Source: Diphasiastrum complanatum
Lineage: Eukaryota > Streptophyta > Lycopodiopsida > Lycopodiales > Lycopodiaceae
Assembly: GCA_029204225.1 (NCBI GenBank)
Contig: CM055113.1
Location: 30,631,524-30,695,523 of the forward strand
DNA length: 64,000 nt
Direction of reading: 5' to 3'
In this document: in pieces, positions 47,025 to 61,270 of the stretch
Numbering within the stretch: position 1 is the first letter of the stretch
Layout: every line of letters begins with the position of its first letter
Made by a program: the position numbers and the translations under genes
Notes under the pieces: model-generated
The model's input: the letters and a program-made list of their open reading frames with translations, nothing else
Told to the model about the DNA's origin: nothing
The model's database searches: none

Positions 47025-48124
47025 TGTTAGATTTCTTATGCTCAGTCTTAAAAATTGTCAAGTAATGAGCATCTTGAAAACGGAAGGCCGAGAACATGAT
47101 TTCGGACCTTCACATTTTTCCCCTTTTAAAGTTTTTTTCCAGAATGCCTTGGAAACCATTCTTAAGGCACCTTCGCTTTTTGCCTTAGCGAAAAATGCGA
47201 CACACTGGCCAAGTGGCCAGAATGCCTTAGAAACCATTCTTAAGACACCTTTTGCTTTTTTGCCATCTTCGTCTTTTTTCCTTCACGAAAAATGTGACAC
47301 ACTGGCCAAGAGGCCAAAAAGCATAAGAAACCATTCTTAAGGCACCTTTTGCTTTTTCGTCTTCTTTCCTTTTTTCCTTCATGAAAAATGCGACAAACTG
47401 GCCAAGTGGCCAAAATGCCTTAGAAATCATTTTTAAGACACCTTCTCCTTTTTCGTCTTTTTCGCTCACTTTAATCTAAGGCACATTCGCCTTCTTGACT
47501 ATCTTTGATTTCAGGCACCTTCGCCTTCTTCTCTGCCCTCAATGTAAGGCACTTTTATGCTTTTTCATCTTTTTCGCCTTCTTCAATGCCTTGAATCTAA
47601 GGGCGCCTTAGGGATTTACATACCTTTAGTGTAAGGGAACCTTCAGGAGTTGCAAACCTTCAGTCTAAGGGCACCTTCGGGTTTTTCGACTTTTCGCATT
47701 TTGCTACATTGGCTGACCGACGTCGCCAACTTATGCGGTTACCAGCTTTGTACATATGCAAAGACTGGCGTAAATAGCATTGAAGATTTGTAAGAAATTT
47801 TTGTTCCTCGACACTTGTAAATCTATATATTAGCTGATTCAAGCTATATAATTGTTAATTGAGTTAATTGAATTTCTCTCTTTTTCTGTAGCCAGCCTTA
47901 TCACACTCAGCAAGCTGAAGTTATTACTTCAAGCTATTGTACTCACTGTTGATATTTATCAGAGTGCAATTTTTGTCTCACTACTGCATCATTCATTTGT
48001 GCATTCTGTATGAATTCTTCTACTTGGATATTTCTACTGCTAACTGTTGCATTTCCGTTCCTACACGTCACGTTCAATCCTCAAGCTTCCACTGCCTCTC
48101 ACGCCCACATGCTGTTTTACGACA
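47025..48124 (+). repeat. Copia-A 3' LTR (copy 2, complete)
   Basis: 1100 bp, TGTTAG...ACGACA. It carries three minisatellite units near 47140-47430. This is the only complete Copia-A LTR and it defines the terminus missing from both 5' LTRs. Confidence 0.9.
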
Positions 48125-48126
48125 CA

Positions 48127-48830
48127 AAGTTCTAAGGGATAGCAGACGGCTGCAAGAATACCTAAGGGTACCAACGTGGAAAAGAATTGATCCCTTTTAC
48201 ATGATGCTCAAACGAAGAAATTCCTAGCCTGTAGAGCGACCACGGGTCGAAGTGGTGAACTGCCGGTAATGCCAAGAATCTCAAGCAATATCTCCTTGGA
48301 TAATTTGAGGCTACAGTTGTTGGATTTCGAACACAAGCACAAGATCAACGCCGATCTGTGTGTGCGAAAAAGCGTCGAGTATTGCCTTTCGATGGCCTTT
48401 CTGATGCAATAAGAGTGTTTTTGGGATCGTGGCTTGGATCCAATAAGGATCTATCCCAATGTGGCTCTCCAGTCGAAGGAAGACCATGAGATGATTGTCC
48501 GACTTTACTACAGAGTGGGCTTCATGTCATTGCGATATGTCACTATGATAGAAGACTGGTAGGAAATGGGCTTCATCGAGAAGATATGTGATTACCTGGG
48601 GCCATTATCCTATGGAATCAAATTACGCTTCCAAGCCTTCGAGGCCCTGGGAAGAAAAATGAGCGAGCGAAAACAGTTGGCAAGGCGACGATGCAAGCAA
48701 GACTCGCAAGAGGTTCTCAAGAGGGCTAGAATGTAGCGGCCATTGAGAAATCTTCAATTTTGCAAAACAGTTTTGTGATAAATAAGCACTTGCTTTTAAG
48801 GAAGCGAACAAAGATCCACGTTTTTTCAAG
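48127..48830 (+). pseudogene. Unidentified coding-like fragment, copy 2 only
   Basis: Immediately after the Copia-A 3' LTR. Frame from 48127 reads VLRDSRRLQEYLRVPTWKRI. From an ATG at 48269 a second frame runs 156 codons to 48736 with just two internal stops: MPRISSNISLDNLRLQLLDF, SVEYCLSMAFLMQ-stop, RIYPNVALQSKEDHEMIVRL, YYRVGFMSLRYVTMIEDW-stop, KICDYLGPLSYGIKLRFQAF, ending in a basic tail. The low stop density and ordinary amino-acid use suggest a decayed real gene or processed copy. 'LYYRVGF' recalls acetyltransferase C-termini, but I do not assign it. The equivalent is deleted from copy 1. Confidence 0.45.
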
Positions 48831-48897
48831 CGCCAAGCGGAACGACATCATATGACATGTGTTGCAGTGGGTCCTACAATAGATTAGGGGTGGATAA

Positions 48898-49743
48898 TGT
48901 TAGCAGATTCTAGAGAATCCCCAGATGCTGAGCCAAGCTGAAAACACAAAGCATCTCTCACCCAAGACCGAGGAGGTCTCAGAAGAAAGAGAGCAAGAGA
49001 AACTGAGAGCCGAGCAAGAGAGTCGAGGATTACTTGCTAGGATTACAAATTGTTTCCATGTGAGCCTACATGGTGAATCCAAGAAAAGGAATGACCATTT
49101 AGGATCTAGTGACATTCCTAGGCAATGTAAATAAATGTAGACCCCACTTAAATAAAAGTAGAGTGAGCCACTTGTAGTGACCTCTAGTGGAAGAGCTATT
49201 TCCACTTGTAAATTCAAAACTAGTGGAATTGCCACTTAGGCTCCACATGGACAACCCTCTTGCTTATTTACGGGCCCCCCTCTCTTGTGAGGGAGCTTTT
49301 ATTGTATTGTCATTTCTCTTGTATGAATGAAGAAGATCCTCCATGAGTTATTGGCAATTGAGAAGCTCTTCATGGCTATTGTCTTGAGTGAAATTACTAT
49401 GAACATGCTTTGATTTCCTTGTTGTGGTTGTGGATTAATTAGATTTCCTGCTTTCTTTATTGCAATGTGGAATGTAGATGTGGATTAGCTTTCTTGTTTC
49501 TTGATTTTGTAATTTTCAGCATCCAGGTAAACTAAATAGGCTGAGATTGTGGATCAGATCTTGCATATTCACTAATAATCCTGTCCTTGATTGTTCTTGG
49601 GCATTCCAACCATCAAGAGAGGTGTATCTTTTCATTTTTGGGATGCTAGAATGCTGTTAGGTAGTTAGCTCTCTTGATTCTTTTGTTGTGTAGATTAATC
49701 TTGATGTTGTATTGTTCCCTGATTTCTTAGAGTAGTGTCAACA
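48898..49743. repeat. Dispersed repeat, possible solo LTR (copy 2)
   Basis: Counterpart of 5403-6252, with TGTTAG...CAACA ends. Homology with copy 1 continues to about 49778 and then ends, which marks where one copy gained or lost DNA. Confidence 0.65.
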
Positions 49744-49779
49744 TTCATATATGCAACATCAAGCATTCACCACAAGAAG

Positions 49780-50420
49780 GCGGAAGAAGAACACGCACAA
49801 TCACACTATCACTCTATATCTCATACAGAATGTAAAATGTACAAATAGACCCTGAACCCCTGATAGAGAGAGAAAACCTACGAGTAGACTAATAGACTAG
49901 CCTACGACTGCAGCTGTCATCATTAATGTACCTCGTAATTTGTTAATGAAGTTTATCATTGATTTCTAACACTCTCCCTCAATTACCTGCCCAATCGACA
50001 TCTGCATAACCTACCAACATTGGCGCTTCAGGCTGATCATACTTCAAACCAAAATTCAATGTCCCTCAAATGTATCTAAGAATACGTATAGCAGACTTCC
50101 AGTGTGCTTGACTAGGATCTTGCATGAATTGACTAGACCCAGTGGCCAGGTTTGTTGTAGTACCTGCAATTTCCAGGTTTATTTTGTCTTGAATAGCCGC
50201 ATCCTTGACCTCGGCCTTGATTCCAAGGGCCTCGATTCGGACTATCATTGACTTGCTCATGAAATTGTTGAAATGATCTCCGGCTTGAGTTTCCTCCTCT
50301 CGATTGATACCTTCCACAGCCAAATCTTCCACCTCGTCCTCTAACTGCAAGAGCTTGATCATAGCTCCTGTTACGATGATTCAAGTTCTCTTGACGTTGC
50401 TCTTCTTGAAAGCAACCCAC
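49780..50420 (-). pseudogene. Copia fragments: gag joined to RNase H and LTR start
   Basis: On the minus strand: a Gly/Arg-rich gag end with a knuckle remnant (RGRGGRFGCGRYQSRGG, then NCRYYNKPGHW, first cysteine pair broken) at 50420-50135. It is fused directly to RNase H (SQFMQDPSQAHWKSAIRILR, LKYDQPEAPMLVGYADVDWA) at 50138-49980, then GAGGGAGAG and a probable 3' LTR start at 49971. Protease, integrase and RT are deleted. Absent from copy 1. Confidence 0.75.
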
Positions 50421-50725
50421 CTAGTTCTTCATAGGTTGGAAGATTTTCTCTTGTGGCTATACTCTTTCCTACCTCTGGTGCGTCGATCCGATATTGCTAT
50501 GGAAAGGATGAAAAGTAGAGGGAATATCAAAACTTTCAGAGGGAATATTCTAGATTCTCCACTTCGGCGCGGCGGCGCCTCTTTGCAAAGATTTTGAAAT
50601 GTGTGATCGTTCAAAAGACCGAGATCATTAATGTGAAAAGTATGAAGCCTCCTAACTCTGAATGGCAGTACTAGACACTGTCTAGTGTGATTTGTGGTAC
50701 TCCAAACAGACAAATGAGAGATTTC

Positions 50726-50911
50726 TTTCCACAACAACTCAAAAGTATTGTAAAAATCTCCTCACTCAACAGATTTTGAATCTGTCTGATACTGCTCTGG
50801 CCTTTTTGATGCCTCCAGGACTCTGCTTTTCACAACAACTAGGAAGTGTTGGAAAAATCTTCCCACTCAACAGAGTTTCAATCTGTTGATGCTGCCCTGG
50901 CCTTTCAGATG
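50726..50911. repeat. Pair of ~84-bp direct repeats replacing the WAT1 3' end
   Basis: CCACAACAACTCAAAAGTAT...GGCCTTTTTGATG (50727-50811) and TCACAACAACTAGGAAGTGT...GGCCTTTCAGATG (50830-50911) are imperfect copies, both with CTCAACAGA-TTT-AATCTG inside. They sit exactly where homology to copy 1 ends (50913). Confidence 0.7.
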
Positions 50912-53329
50912 AGTCATTTGACAACCTGGACAATCTATCACTTGATAATCTTGGCAATTGGAGACTAGACATGCATCTCGAACCTCTAGAAGATACATCA
51001 CTATTTGGGTCGGGCCTCATGGGAGGTGCGATGATATCAAATGAAAGACGCAAAGTTCTCGATCTTACTGGAAGTTCAACATCATCCGCTACTTTTGAAG
51101 CCATGATCTGCCGCTCTCTCTCTTGGCCCCAAATTAAAAGATAGAGTCCCAGAATAACAAGAACTCCGCCGATTACGCTGCACCACCAAACGATAAGCCA
51201 ATACAAATTAGTAAAGTGTAAATAGATTCCGTGGTTGATTAGGTAATAAGAAGAGAAAAGCACAAACTGGAAAAAATGTTTTGCACATACTGGATTATAG
51301 GAAACCTAAGAGTGCAGTACCTGTCAAGATCCGAATGTTTCAACTTTCAACTACAGTACCTTTCAGAATATTATGGAAATTGCATGTGGTAAAAGCTCTG
51401 TGCCTCACCTTCCCAAGTGTAGTGTCTCTTTCAAAAAAACGAAACTAAGGATCGTCGTGACAACTGTTTCGAGGGGCTGATATGCAGCTACTATGACTGG
51501 TCCTCCTTTGTAAACGCCCCACGATTGTATACCGGAGTCAAGACCGGATGCAATTATTCCCTGGAAACATGTTGACAAGGAACTGCTGAACAAGATACTT
51601 CATACAACAGTACTTGACGTTCAATCGATGATTTCAAATTATTATGGTAACTGTTCACTGTTCAGTGTTGCCTCTAGGTGCTAGACAACAAAAACTTTAG
51701 GTCTATGAATTATTACTGCGTATACGATGCTTATAATCTCAGATGCACCTGTAGGTGCCCACTTAGAGCGTTCTGGCTCGTAGATAACTCCAAGTATTGG
51801 TAGCTGAAGTACACTGAAAAAGCATGACAAGGCAGCAAGGGAAACTGGGGCAGGATATTTTTGTAGTGCAGGCACCTGCAGCTTACACATGCGTCATTAG
51901 CGTCTGTACGAATAGGACTTGATACATTGATAATACTTTTAATTCCTGCGTACTGGAACAGATAAGTAGCATGAGTTACCTTTAAATAGCTTTCATGGCA
52001 TTCTAACGAGAATATAGCTAACCTGCATGATTAGAAATAAGGCGAAGGCGATGCAGGATACCACAAGGAATAGGGCGCCAAGTTGCCAGGATTGCATCGT
52101 GGATGGATCCTATAATAGTGATCGTTTGCAAAGAGTTGTTGACAAGTGATTGCTGAGACTTTACCTCAGGTATGTGCAATATTGTTATCTTGCTTTTAAG
52201 GACAGCTGGGCCTCTGTAGATCGATAGAACCACTGAACCACAAATGGCCAAAGCAGTGCCAACCACTTTTGCTTGTCCATCCAATTTTCGGATACGTAAC
52301 TTCTCCATCCTGCTAAGAGCGACGTAATGCACTATGACGATGAATATTCATAGAAACTTATTGATAGATATATCAAAGTTAAAATGTCTATTAAATAGAA
52401 ATTGTTAACTTCAACAAAAAGGTTGTACAAAGAGCATCCAATGGATAATCTAATGCGATGTGTTCCAACTTCTAATAACTCTTCAATACAAAAGGTAACA
52501 CAATTCTGTACCTGCATAATACAGCAATAATGAACGTGAAAACAGGAGTGGTGTTTCTCATTGCGGAAGCAAATATTGGCGATGTGTACCTTAAGCCTTC
52601 CAAGTAACATAACTGATTAACAGTAACTCTACAAAACAAAAACACACACGTTTAAACTTTGGAGGCATTTGTCTCCAGCAACCTGCGGAGGCTTCTATGT
52701 CTTTGTTTTATTGGTAGATACAGAAACAAATTAGGCAAAAAAAAATTTGCTTTGAAACTAGGTTAACGTAGCTTACCCGATAAATCCAAGGATAAAAAAG
52801 AGGCAAACGATGTGGAAGGTCAATCTTGGTCTTTGGCCTCTGCATGCAGGATAAATGAAGCTGTAAGTTGAACGTGAATAAGACCAGCTGGGCTGTAGAA
52901 ATTCTTTGTACTTTTGGGAATTTAATTACAAACAGCTGGTGTTGCAACGCATATTAACTACCCTCGCGTAGTGCAGTTTCTTATTAGACAATGTTTAGTT
53001 AAAAATTTACAAGATTATACTCATTTCTGTCGATGTCTGATTTCTAAGTTTTCTCGGCTGAAATTCAGTAGAACGCCCCGCCGTTGTTTCCTGCAGCTCT
53101 CAATCAATATGATCAAAACATACGTTTCCAGGAAAAACCCTGACACTCCTAGCAGTAGACTGGCAATAACGTTCCTGTAAAAGGAGAAGGCGATTCTACC
53201 AGCACCTTTAATTAAAGCAACTCGAGACAGTATCTCAAAGCCTGCAAATGCCAGCTGCGCCATGACCAAAGCTGCATGGAGTTTGAAGACATCGGATAGT
53301 TGGCAACCACAAAGCGGCTTTAGTTTCAT
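50766..53329 (-). pseudogene. WAT1-related transporter, frameshifted duplicate
   Basis: Exons by alignment to copy 1: 53329-53124, 52839-52777, 52628-52512, 52309-52023, 51875-51717, 51560-51409, and 51177 onward. All splice borders are retained. Exon 4 is 287 nt instead of 292 because GTGAC (copy 1 17816-17820) is lost. Translation then shifts after the codons for IGSIH and meets a stop in exon 5, removing roughly half the membrane helices. Exon 7 keeps GSVIGGVLVILGLYLLIWG, but the last ~18 codons (from QISRYSSERF) are replaced by unrelated sequence that stays open to 50766. One substitution changes the exon 1-2 junction Arg to Thr. A truncated transcript could still be made. Confidence 0.9.
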
Positions 53330-54685
53330 TGCTGCAATTAGCGAGTTTTGTGGCCTGTGGAAATGTTATAATCAAGCTACAAAGGAGAGGAATTTTCAAA
53401 CTCACACCATATCCATGAACACAGCAGCTAATCCAAAGCTAGAACAGTTTTGATCCATGCTGGCAGCTCTACAGCTGACAAAATTATCACCCGGACCAAT
53501 CCTTTTATTGGAAAAGCACAGTCTAGCTTCTGTATATAGATGTTGACTTCATAACAAACCTGTCTGCGAGCTTTACTCTTTTCAAATTTTCCGCGTTGTA
53601 CGTCGATTGCACTTTTTATCACTATCGATATGAAGGCGTCGATGTCGGACTGCAGGCTCCGAAGAGGAGGACAGTACCTGAGGTTTGAGCGAGTGGATTA
53701 TGAAGGCATTGCTCTTGGCGTGTGCAGATGCATGGGCTCCCAAATTCCAAATGAATTAATAGGAGAAGATATGCAGTATAGTTTCTCGCTCCCGGTCTTT
53801 ATTCATGATGAGACTCACTTTCTTTGGCAACTTTAAAACAATTCAACCACAAGTCAAACAATGGAAAAAATCTGCAAAAATCTGAACACCGGAAAAGAAC
53901 TATATTACCAGCCGAATTGCTCATGTCACCTCGTTGTTCTGCACAAACAAACACTCCAACGTGGCGTCTGTGATCACCACTGCTGTCATCAATATGCAAC
54001 CCAAGCAAAAAGTATAAAATCCTATAAACAAGCCACAAAAGTCCGGGGGGGCTGGTGCTGATCCAATCTGCTGGCAATGCAGTTGTAACTTGTGGTGGTG
54101 GTGCCATGGATGGAACTGGGATCGATCATCGGGGACGTGAGAAGGCCATACAATATTAGACACGCAAGAAAGAGCGATGGATCGTCAAAGAAAGATTGTG
54201 AAGCTGCCTGCCTGCCTGATCGATTTGGGCTGCACTAGGGGCACTAGTACTAGGGCCTCATTAAAGAGTAGGGCCCAGAAAAAATTTACGACCCATTACC
54301 ATCATCCATAGTTCATCTCGATCATCATCATTCATGACGCTCCTCTCCTTCGACCATACTATTGCTATCATTCATTCAGTGTTTCAGTGTTTAGTGCTCA
54401 CACGCCCACCTTGTTGAAATTTTACACGCATTGTTGCCCTTCATGCCATTTCAACACGACGCCTCTCTAAAGTTAACGCCCGTCGTTGAAATTTGACGTC
54501 CCTGGTTGCTCTTCACGCATGACGTCTGTTTTTCAAAATTTGCCTTGCTAACATATTCCTCCATCTTTAATTCAAGTTATTAAAGTATGAAAACTACATA
54601 TTCTGATTTCAGATTGACTTGGCTTCTTTATTGAAGCACATTATTTTTATATACACACACACACATATACAAGTATGTATCTATA
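53330..54685. other. 5' flank of the duplicate WAT1-like copy
   Basis: Nearly identical to 19052-20408 as far as about 54430, then diverging with small indels (for example near 54500-54590). No gene is supported. It presumably carries the same promoter as copy 1. Confidence 0.5.
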
Positions 54686-55365
54686 TATAATAAAATTATT
54701 TTAAAAAGAGAATGTGTGTTTGCTGTAAAAATGTCACGCTTTGCCGGCAAAAAATGTCACCCATTTGCAAAAAGAAAAAAGCTAAATAGGTTTTAAAACA
54801 ATGGTAAAAAAAACACAGTCTCCAAAAATATATAAACACTTTTTGTGGGTAAGTGCCCATCGCCCGTCATCGACGTGCACAACCAACTAGTGGGCACTTA
54901 CCCACAAAAAGTGTTTATATATTTTTGGAGGTTGTATTTAGCTTTTACTTTTGCAAATGGGTGACATTTTTTGCCGGCAAAGCGTGACATTTTTGCGGCA
55001 AAAGCGTGATATTTTTAAAGGCACCTCACACATTCTCTCTCTAAAATAGTTTTATACCATACTAGTTGCTTGTGCCCCGTCGATGACAAACACTTAACCA
55101 CAAAAAGTGTTTATATATATAGACTAGTTATTGTGCCCGTCGATGATGGGCATGGGCACTTACCCACAAAAAGTGTTTATATATTTTTGGAGGCTGTGTT
55201 TTTTTTTACCATTTTTTTAAAACCTATTTAGCTTTTCCTTTTGCAAATGGGTGACAGTTTTTGCCAGCAAAGCGTGACATTTTTGCTAGCAAAAGTGTGA
55301 CATTTTTTACAGCACATCACACATTCTCTCTCTAAAATAGTTTTATACTATACTAGTAAAGAGTG
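54686..55365. repeat. Palindromic MITE-like locus (copy 2, expanded)
   Basis: Same inverted-repeat modules as 20409-20873, but with an additional partial unit: TTTGCCGGCAAAGCGTGACA and CCACAAAAAGTGTTTATATA each recur, and the GTGCCCGTCGATGA-type centre appears more than once (about 55070 and 55130). About 215 bp longer than the copy 1 locus. Confidence 0.7.
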
Positions 55366-55539
55366 CCCGTCGTTGACGGACAATGGTGGCCAATCTAGGT
55401 GGTGGCCGATGATTTGGAAATTTAGTATATCATTGACGGACGCTGATTTTCCGATCTAGGTGGCGGTGGTCCCTATGCGGCCTAATTGCGGTCCTTACGC
55501 GACGGTCCTTATGCGGCTGAAATGTGGTCCTTGCAGTGA

Positions 55540-57775
<2,236 letters not shown>

Positions 57776-60000
57776 GATTTCACATAGTCCCTCTTGACAA
57801 GTCAAGACCAAACCTTTGAACCCCAAAACCGCACGAGTTAGTTGCATGAGGAAGACATGTGTCAAAGCCGAGCATCAGTTGTTATCCATGTCCGAAACAA
57901 GATTCACTACTTTATTTGCTAGGTTGCATTAAATACTAGTACGTCCAATCTTCCCAATCATTCATTTCATAATCTAACAATGCATTTTGCTCTTATAACA
58001 AAGCCGTATCAGGGCAGACGCCATACCGATCAATAAAAAAGAAAAAAGAACGTATTATTTTCACATATACATTCTACATGGAAGCAGGTATCTTTCATTA
58101 CACATATGGAAAGAGACTGGGCAATGGTCACAGAGCTAGGTACTAGAGCATCACCCTGCTACACTAGCCCCCACAGGTCTCCACTATCAGTTTACCGGGA
58201 GTCCAAGCGTCAAACAACTTGGACAAATCCATGCCATTCAAGTGTACCGTGGTCGAGCTCTATATAAGTATTTGACTTTACTTATATTAACTGGACACTG
58301 GATGCAGAAAAAAAAATTTAAACTCATGCCCATGTCACCTACTGCGCATGCAGGATCAGCCTATACTGGATTTGTTACTTAAAAAATCCATTACACGCAA
58401 GGTTTGCAAATCATCATATATACGTGAGTAAAATCATGGTGCCAAGTTAGGTCACCCACTGTATTGGTGATATTCCATAAAGCATCATACCTGAATGAGA
58501 GTTAAAGTCATCTCTTGTGAACTATCCATTTTCAGCTGCTTAAACGAATCACCCATGTGCTAAGGCATTCATACCGAAAGTATTGAATTAAGTATAGAGT
58601 ATTCTTGAAGCCTGACAGAGTCATTATCAATAGCTAGCTACTTACTTATCCATAGATTACTCGTATAGCTTTTCATTCTTCGAGAGCATTTCCCACCATG
58701 TACAAACTACTAGCAATGGCAATTACTATTACTCAAGAATATATTAGCATATCCAACCACCTTTTTACTACTTTCTTTTTCGTAATCACAGCGATAGATA
58801 CCATCATACTCTTTATCAAACCAAAAGAGCAATCGTATGTAGCAATACTGCGTACAGATTGCAGCCAATCGAGTATAGTAAGAGCATTCTCATCAACCAT
58901 ATTCATGCTATAGCTTTTGGTAAATCCAGAAACCAACTGGAAGGACAACAATCCATCAAATTTTTAAACGCATTATGTATTGAAAAACGCTTGCAACATT
59001 GCTCATACAAAGAGCTTATGGTAGATCGCTGAAGTTCAAGCAATAATAAGCAAAAAAACAGCGCTGGCTAGTGGCCAGATCCGCATTAGAGAGGGCGCTG
59101 GCCAGCGATTAGTCACTTTCCAAGAATGTTGATAATGATACTCAACAGTTGGTTTGTTGTCCAGCGTTTTTCATAAGCCAAAAAGGTTGAAAAAATATCT
59201 GAAAAATTACGCACGTTTGCCCGCTGGGACAACGATTACTTGTAGTAATATCCAATTCCAATATGCCAGTCAAACCTTGCTACTACACAATGGTAATCAC
59301 AACACCCTGTGAGCATTCATCCTTAGCATGCATCCTTCCTTATCAGCGAGCTACCATTCAAAACGTTCTCACCTTTGTTTGCAATACGATTGCTCTTCCA
59401 ATAGCATCCACGAACGTTCTCTTCAATCACAATCACCGTACAGTAGAGCACCAGGAAAGCAAGAATGAGGGAGAGAGAGAGAGAGAGCAAGACAACATGA
59501 GGGATAGTGAATAGGGTTGTGTGAATTCCCTCTTTATAGAACCAGAGGACACTTAGGTGTACTAAGTGCAAATTGCTGCTCACTGTTAGATTGATTGTCC
59601 ATAATGTGCATAGATCCTGGCGATTGAAAGATTCACAACTTTCCCACCATTTTTTTAAAAAAAAACTTTTCTATTAAGTGGGGTCTTTTATCATAGTAAG
59701 GCATTTTTTTGCCACCACTAGCAAATAAGGTTAGTATGACATTTACATTCCACAGAGGCTTGCGAAGCGTATAAAGCGATATATGTACTACTAGATAAGT
59801 GGGGAAGTGGTGCAAATGATCAAGATGATGAACTAGAGGCAACTGTGTCCATTTCAAGATGTATGTATATGGACTTGAACTACATTTAGAACTTGACTCA
59901 GATGAATGGCAAGATATCAATGTTGATTAAGTGAAGAATTGTGTGCAAATGAAATCGATTGAATTGTATTTAAAATGTTATTTAATTTTTTCTTGTAAAG
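57776..60000. other. No recognisable gene
   Basis: Ordinary AT-rich intergenic-looking sequence with a short GA run near 59470-59490. Small frames at 58698-58913, 59263-59514 and 59633-59920 lack domains, splice support or codon bias and are not called. Confidence 0.5.
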
Positions 60001-61146
60001 ATCTCTTGTATTTACGTCTCGACAGTGTATACAATATGAATGAGTTTATATATGGTTGTTTTAAAATTTTACAAGTAGAGGTGAGGAAGTCCTCCAAATC
60101 CAAGGTAGAGCTTCCAAATGTCCTCCAAGCAACCTGCAAGCTTCAAGATGCTCCCCAACTCCAAGCTAGGATGCCTCCACCTGCAAGTAAGGATCTGCAA
60201 GCCTCCAAGGATCTCTCCTCCACCTATGTCCCTACTCTTTAGACACAAAGATAGATAACAAGCTGGCCTCAAGTATTCACCACCCAACCATAGCTAGATC
60301 CAAGCTCCAAGCAAGACGTATCTAGCACCTCCTTGCTAACCATAAACAAATCACAAGCATACCACAACACTCCATAGCATTCTCAAGATCCAAACCCTAC
60401 TTATGTCCCATACCATAAGCAAGATCCAAACCTCAAGCATACTACCACAAGAAAGCACTCTACGCACTAGTAACAACACTAGAGCATAAGCAAAGCAAAC
60501 AAGAGAGATCTCCCCCTCCCAATGGGTGCCCTACTACCCTCATATAGATGGTCCTTGGACCCCTCCAATGCACTATGGAGTTCCGTGCTCATCCAATGAG
60601 AGAGAGAGAAGCCTAGGGGAGTTAAAGAATATCCAAGAGCCTCCATAGGCTTATGGAAGGTCAAGAGACTCTTTCCATAACCTATGACTCTTTGAATGCC
60701 TTTCTTGTGGGAGTTGGGAACTCAATGGACACTTTAGAAGGGCACCCTCCTACTAGGTCATATTGCCCAACTTGTGCATGTATACTTTGGTCCTAGACCA
60801 ATAAAGTGATATGGTTCGAGATTGAGGCCCAAGGTTTTAGAAAATTAGTCATCCAATGACTTTCTAACACCTCTCTAGGTTCCATACCTCCATCCAAGGC
60901 ATAGACACCTACTTGTCCTTAACCAAGGACACTAGTACCTTAATCTAAGACACCTACCCTTAATACTAAGGATACCTCTTATCCAAGGGTCACGTGACTC
61001 CATACCTCCAACTAAGGTATAGTCACTTGCTTGTCCTTATCCAAGGGCACATACCCTTAATCCTAAGGGTACCTTGCCATTTAGCCCCCAACACTAAATG
61101 GACTATTAGGGGTCTGAAGTACTGCTAGTTACATAGGTATGTAACA
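60000..61146 (-). repeat. Gypsy-D 3' LTR (outer end unresolved)
   Basis: Begins at 61146 on the minus strand with TGTTACATACCTATGTAAC, which contains an 8-bp inverted repeat. It is A/C-rich with recurring 'ccaagg', 'ctccaag' and 'actaagg' words (60100-60240, 60880-61070). The second LTR is outside the window, so the outer boundary cannot be fixed. Confidence 0.5.
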
Positions 61147-61270
61147 TTCCTTCCCCCTAAGCTTAAATTTTTCCTTGTAGGAAAAAATCTGGAAAATTCT
61201 TCTGGAGATCAGCCTCCTTTTCCCAAGTATCCTCCTCTTCTGATTTGCCCCTCCCCCTGACTAAAAATTC

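Larger units (their letters stand above)
37523..48124 (+). mobile_element. Copia-A (copy 2), interrupted by Copia-F
   Basis: 5' LTR 37523-38590, primer site 38591, gag start 38734, nested Copia-F 38925-44476, gag remainder 44477-44911, protease-integrase 45205-46582, RT remnant about 46584-47024, full 3' LTR 47025-48124. Internal deletions match copy 1, so copy 2 is a duplicate of the same insertion, not an independent one. The left terminus is missing the same three LTR bases as copy 1. Confidence 0.9.

Noticed and set aside
60479..60664. Small minus-strand frame in the Gypsy-D LTR region
   Set aside because: Short, no domain, within presumed LTR sequence.
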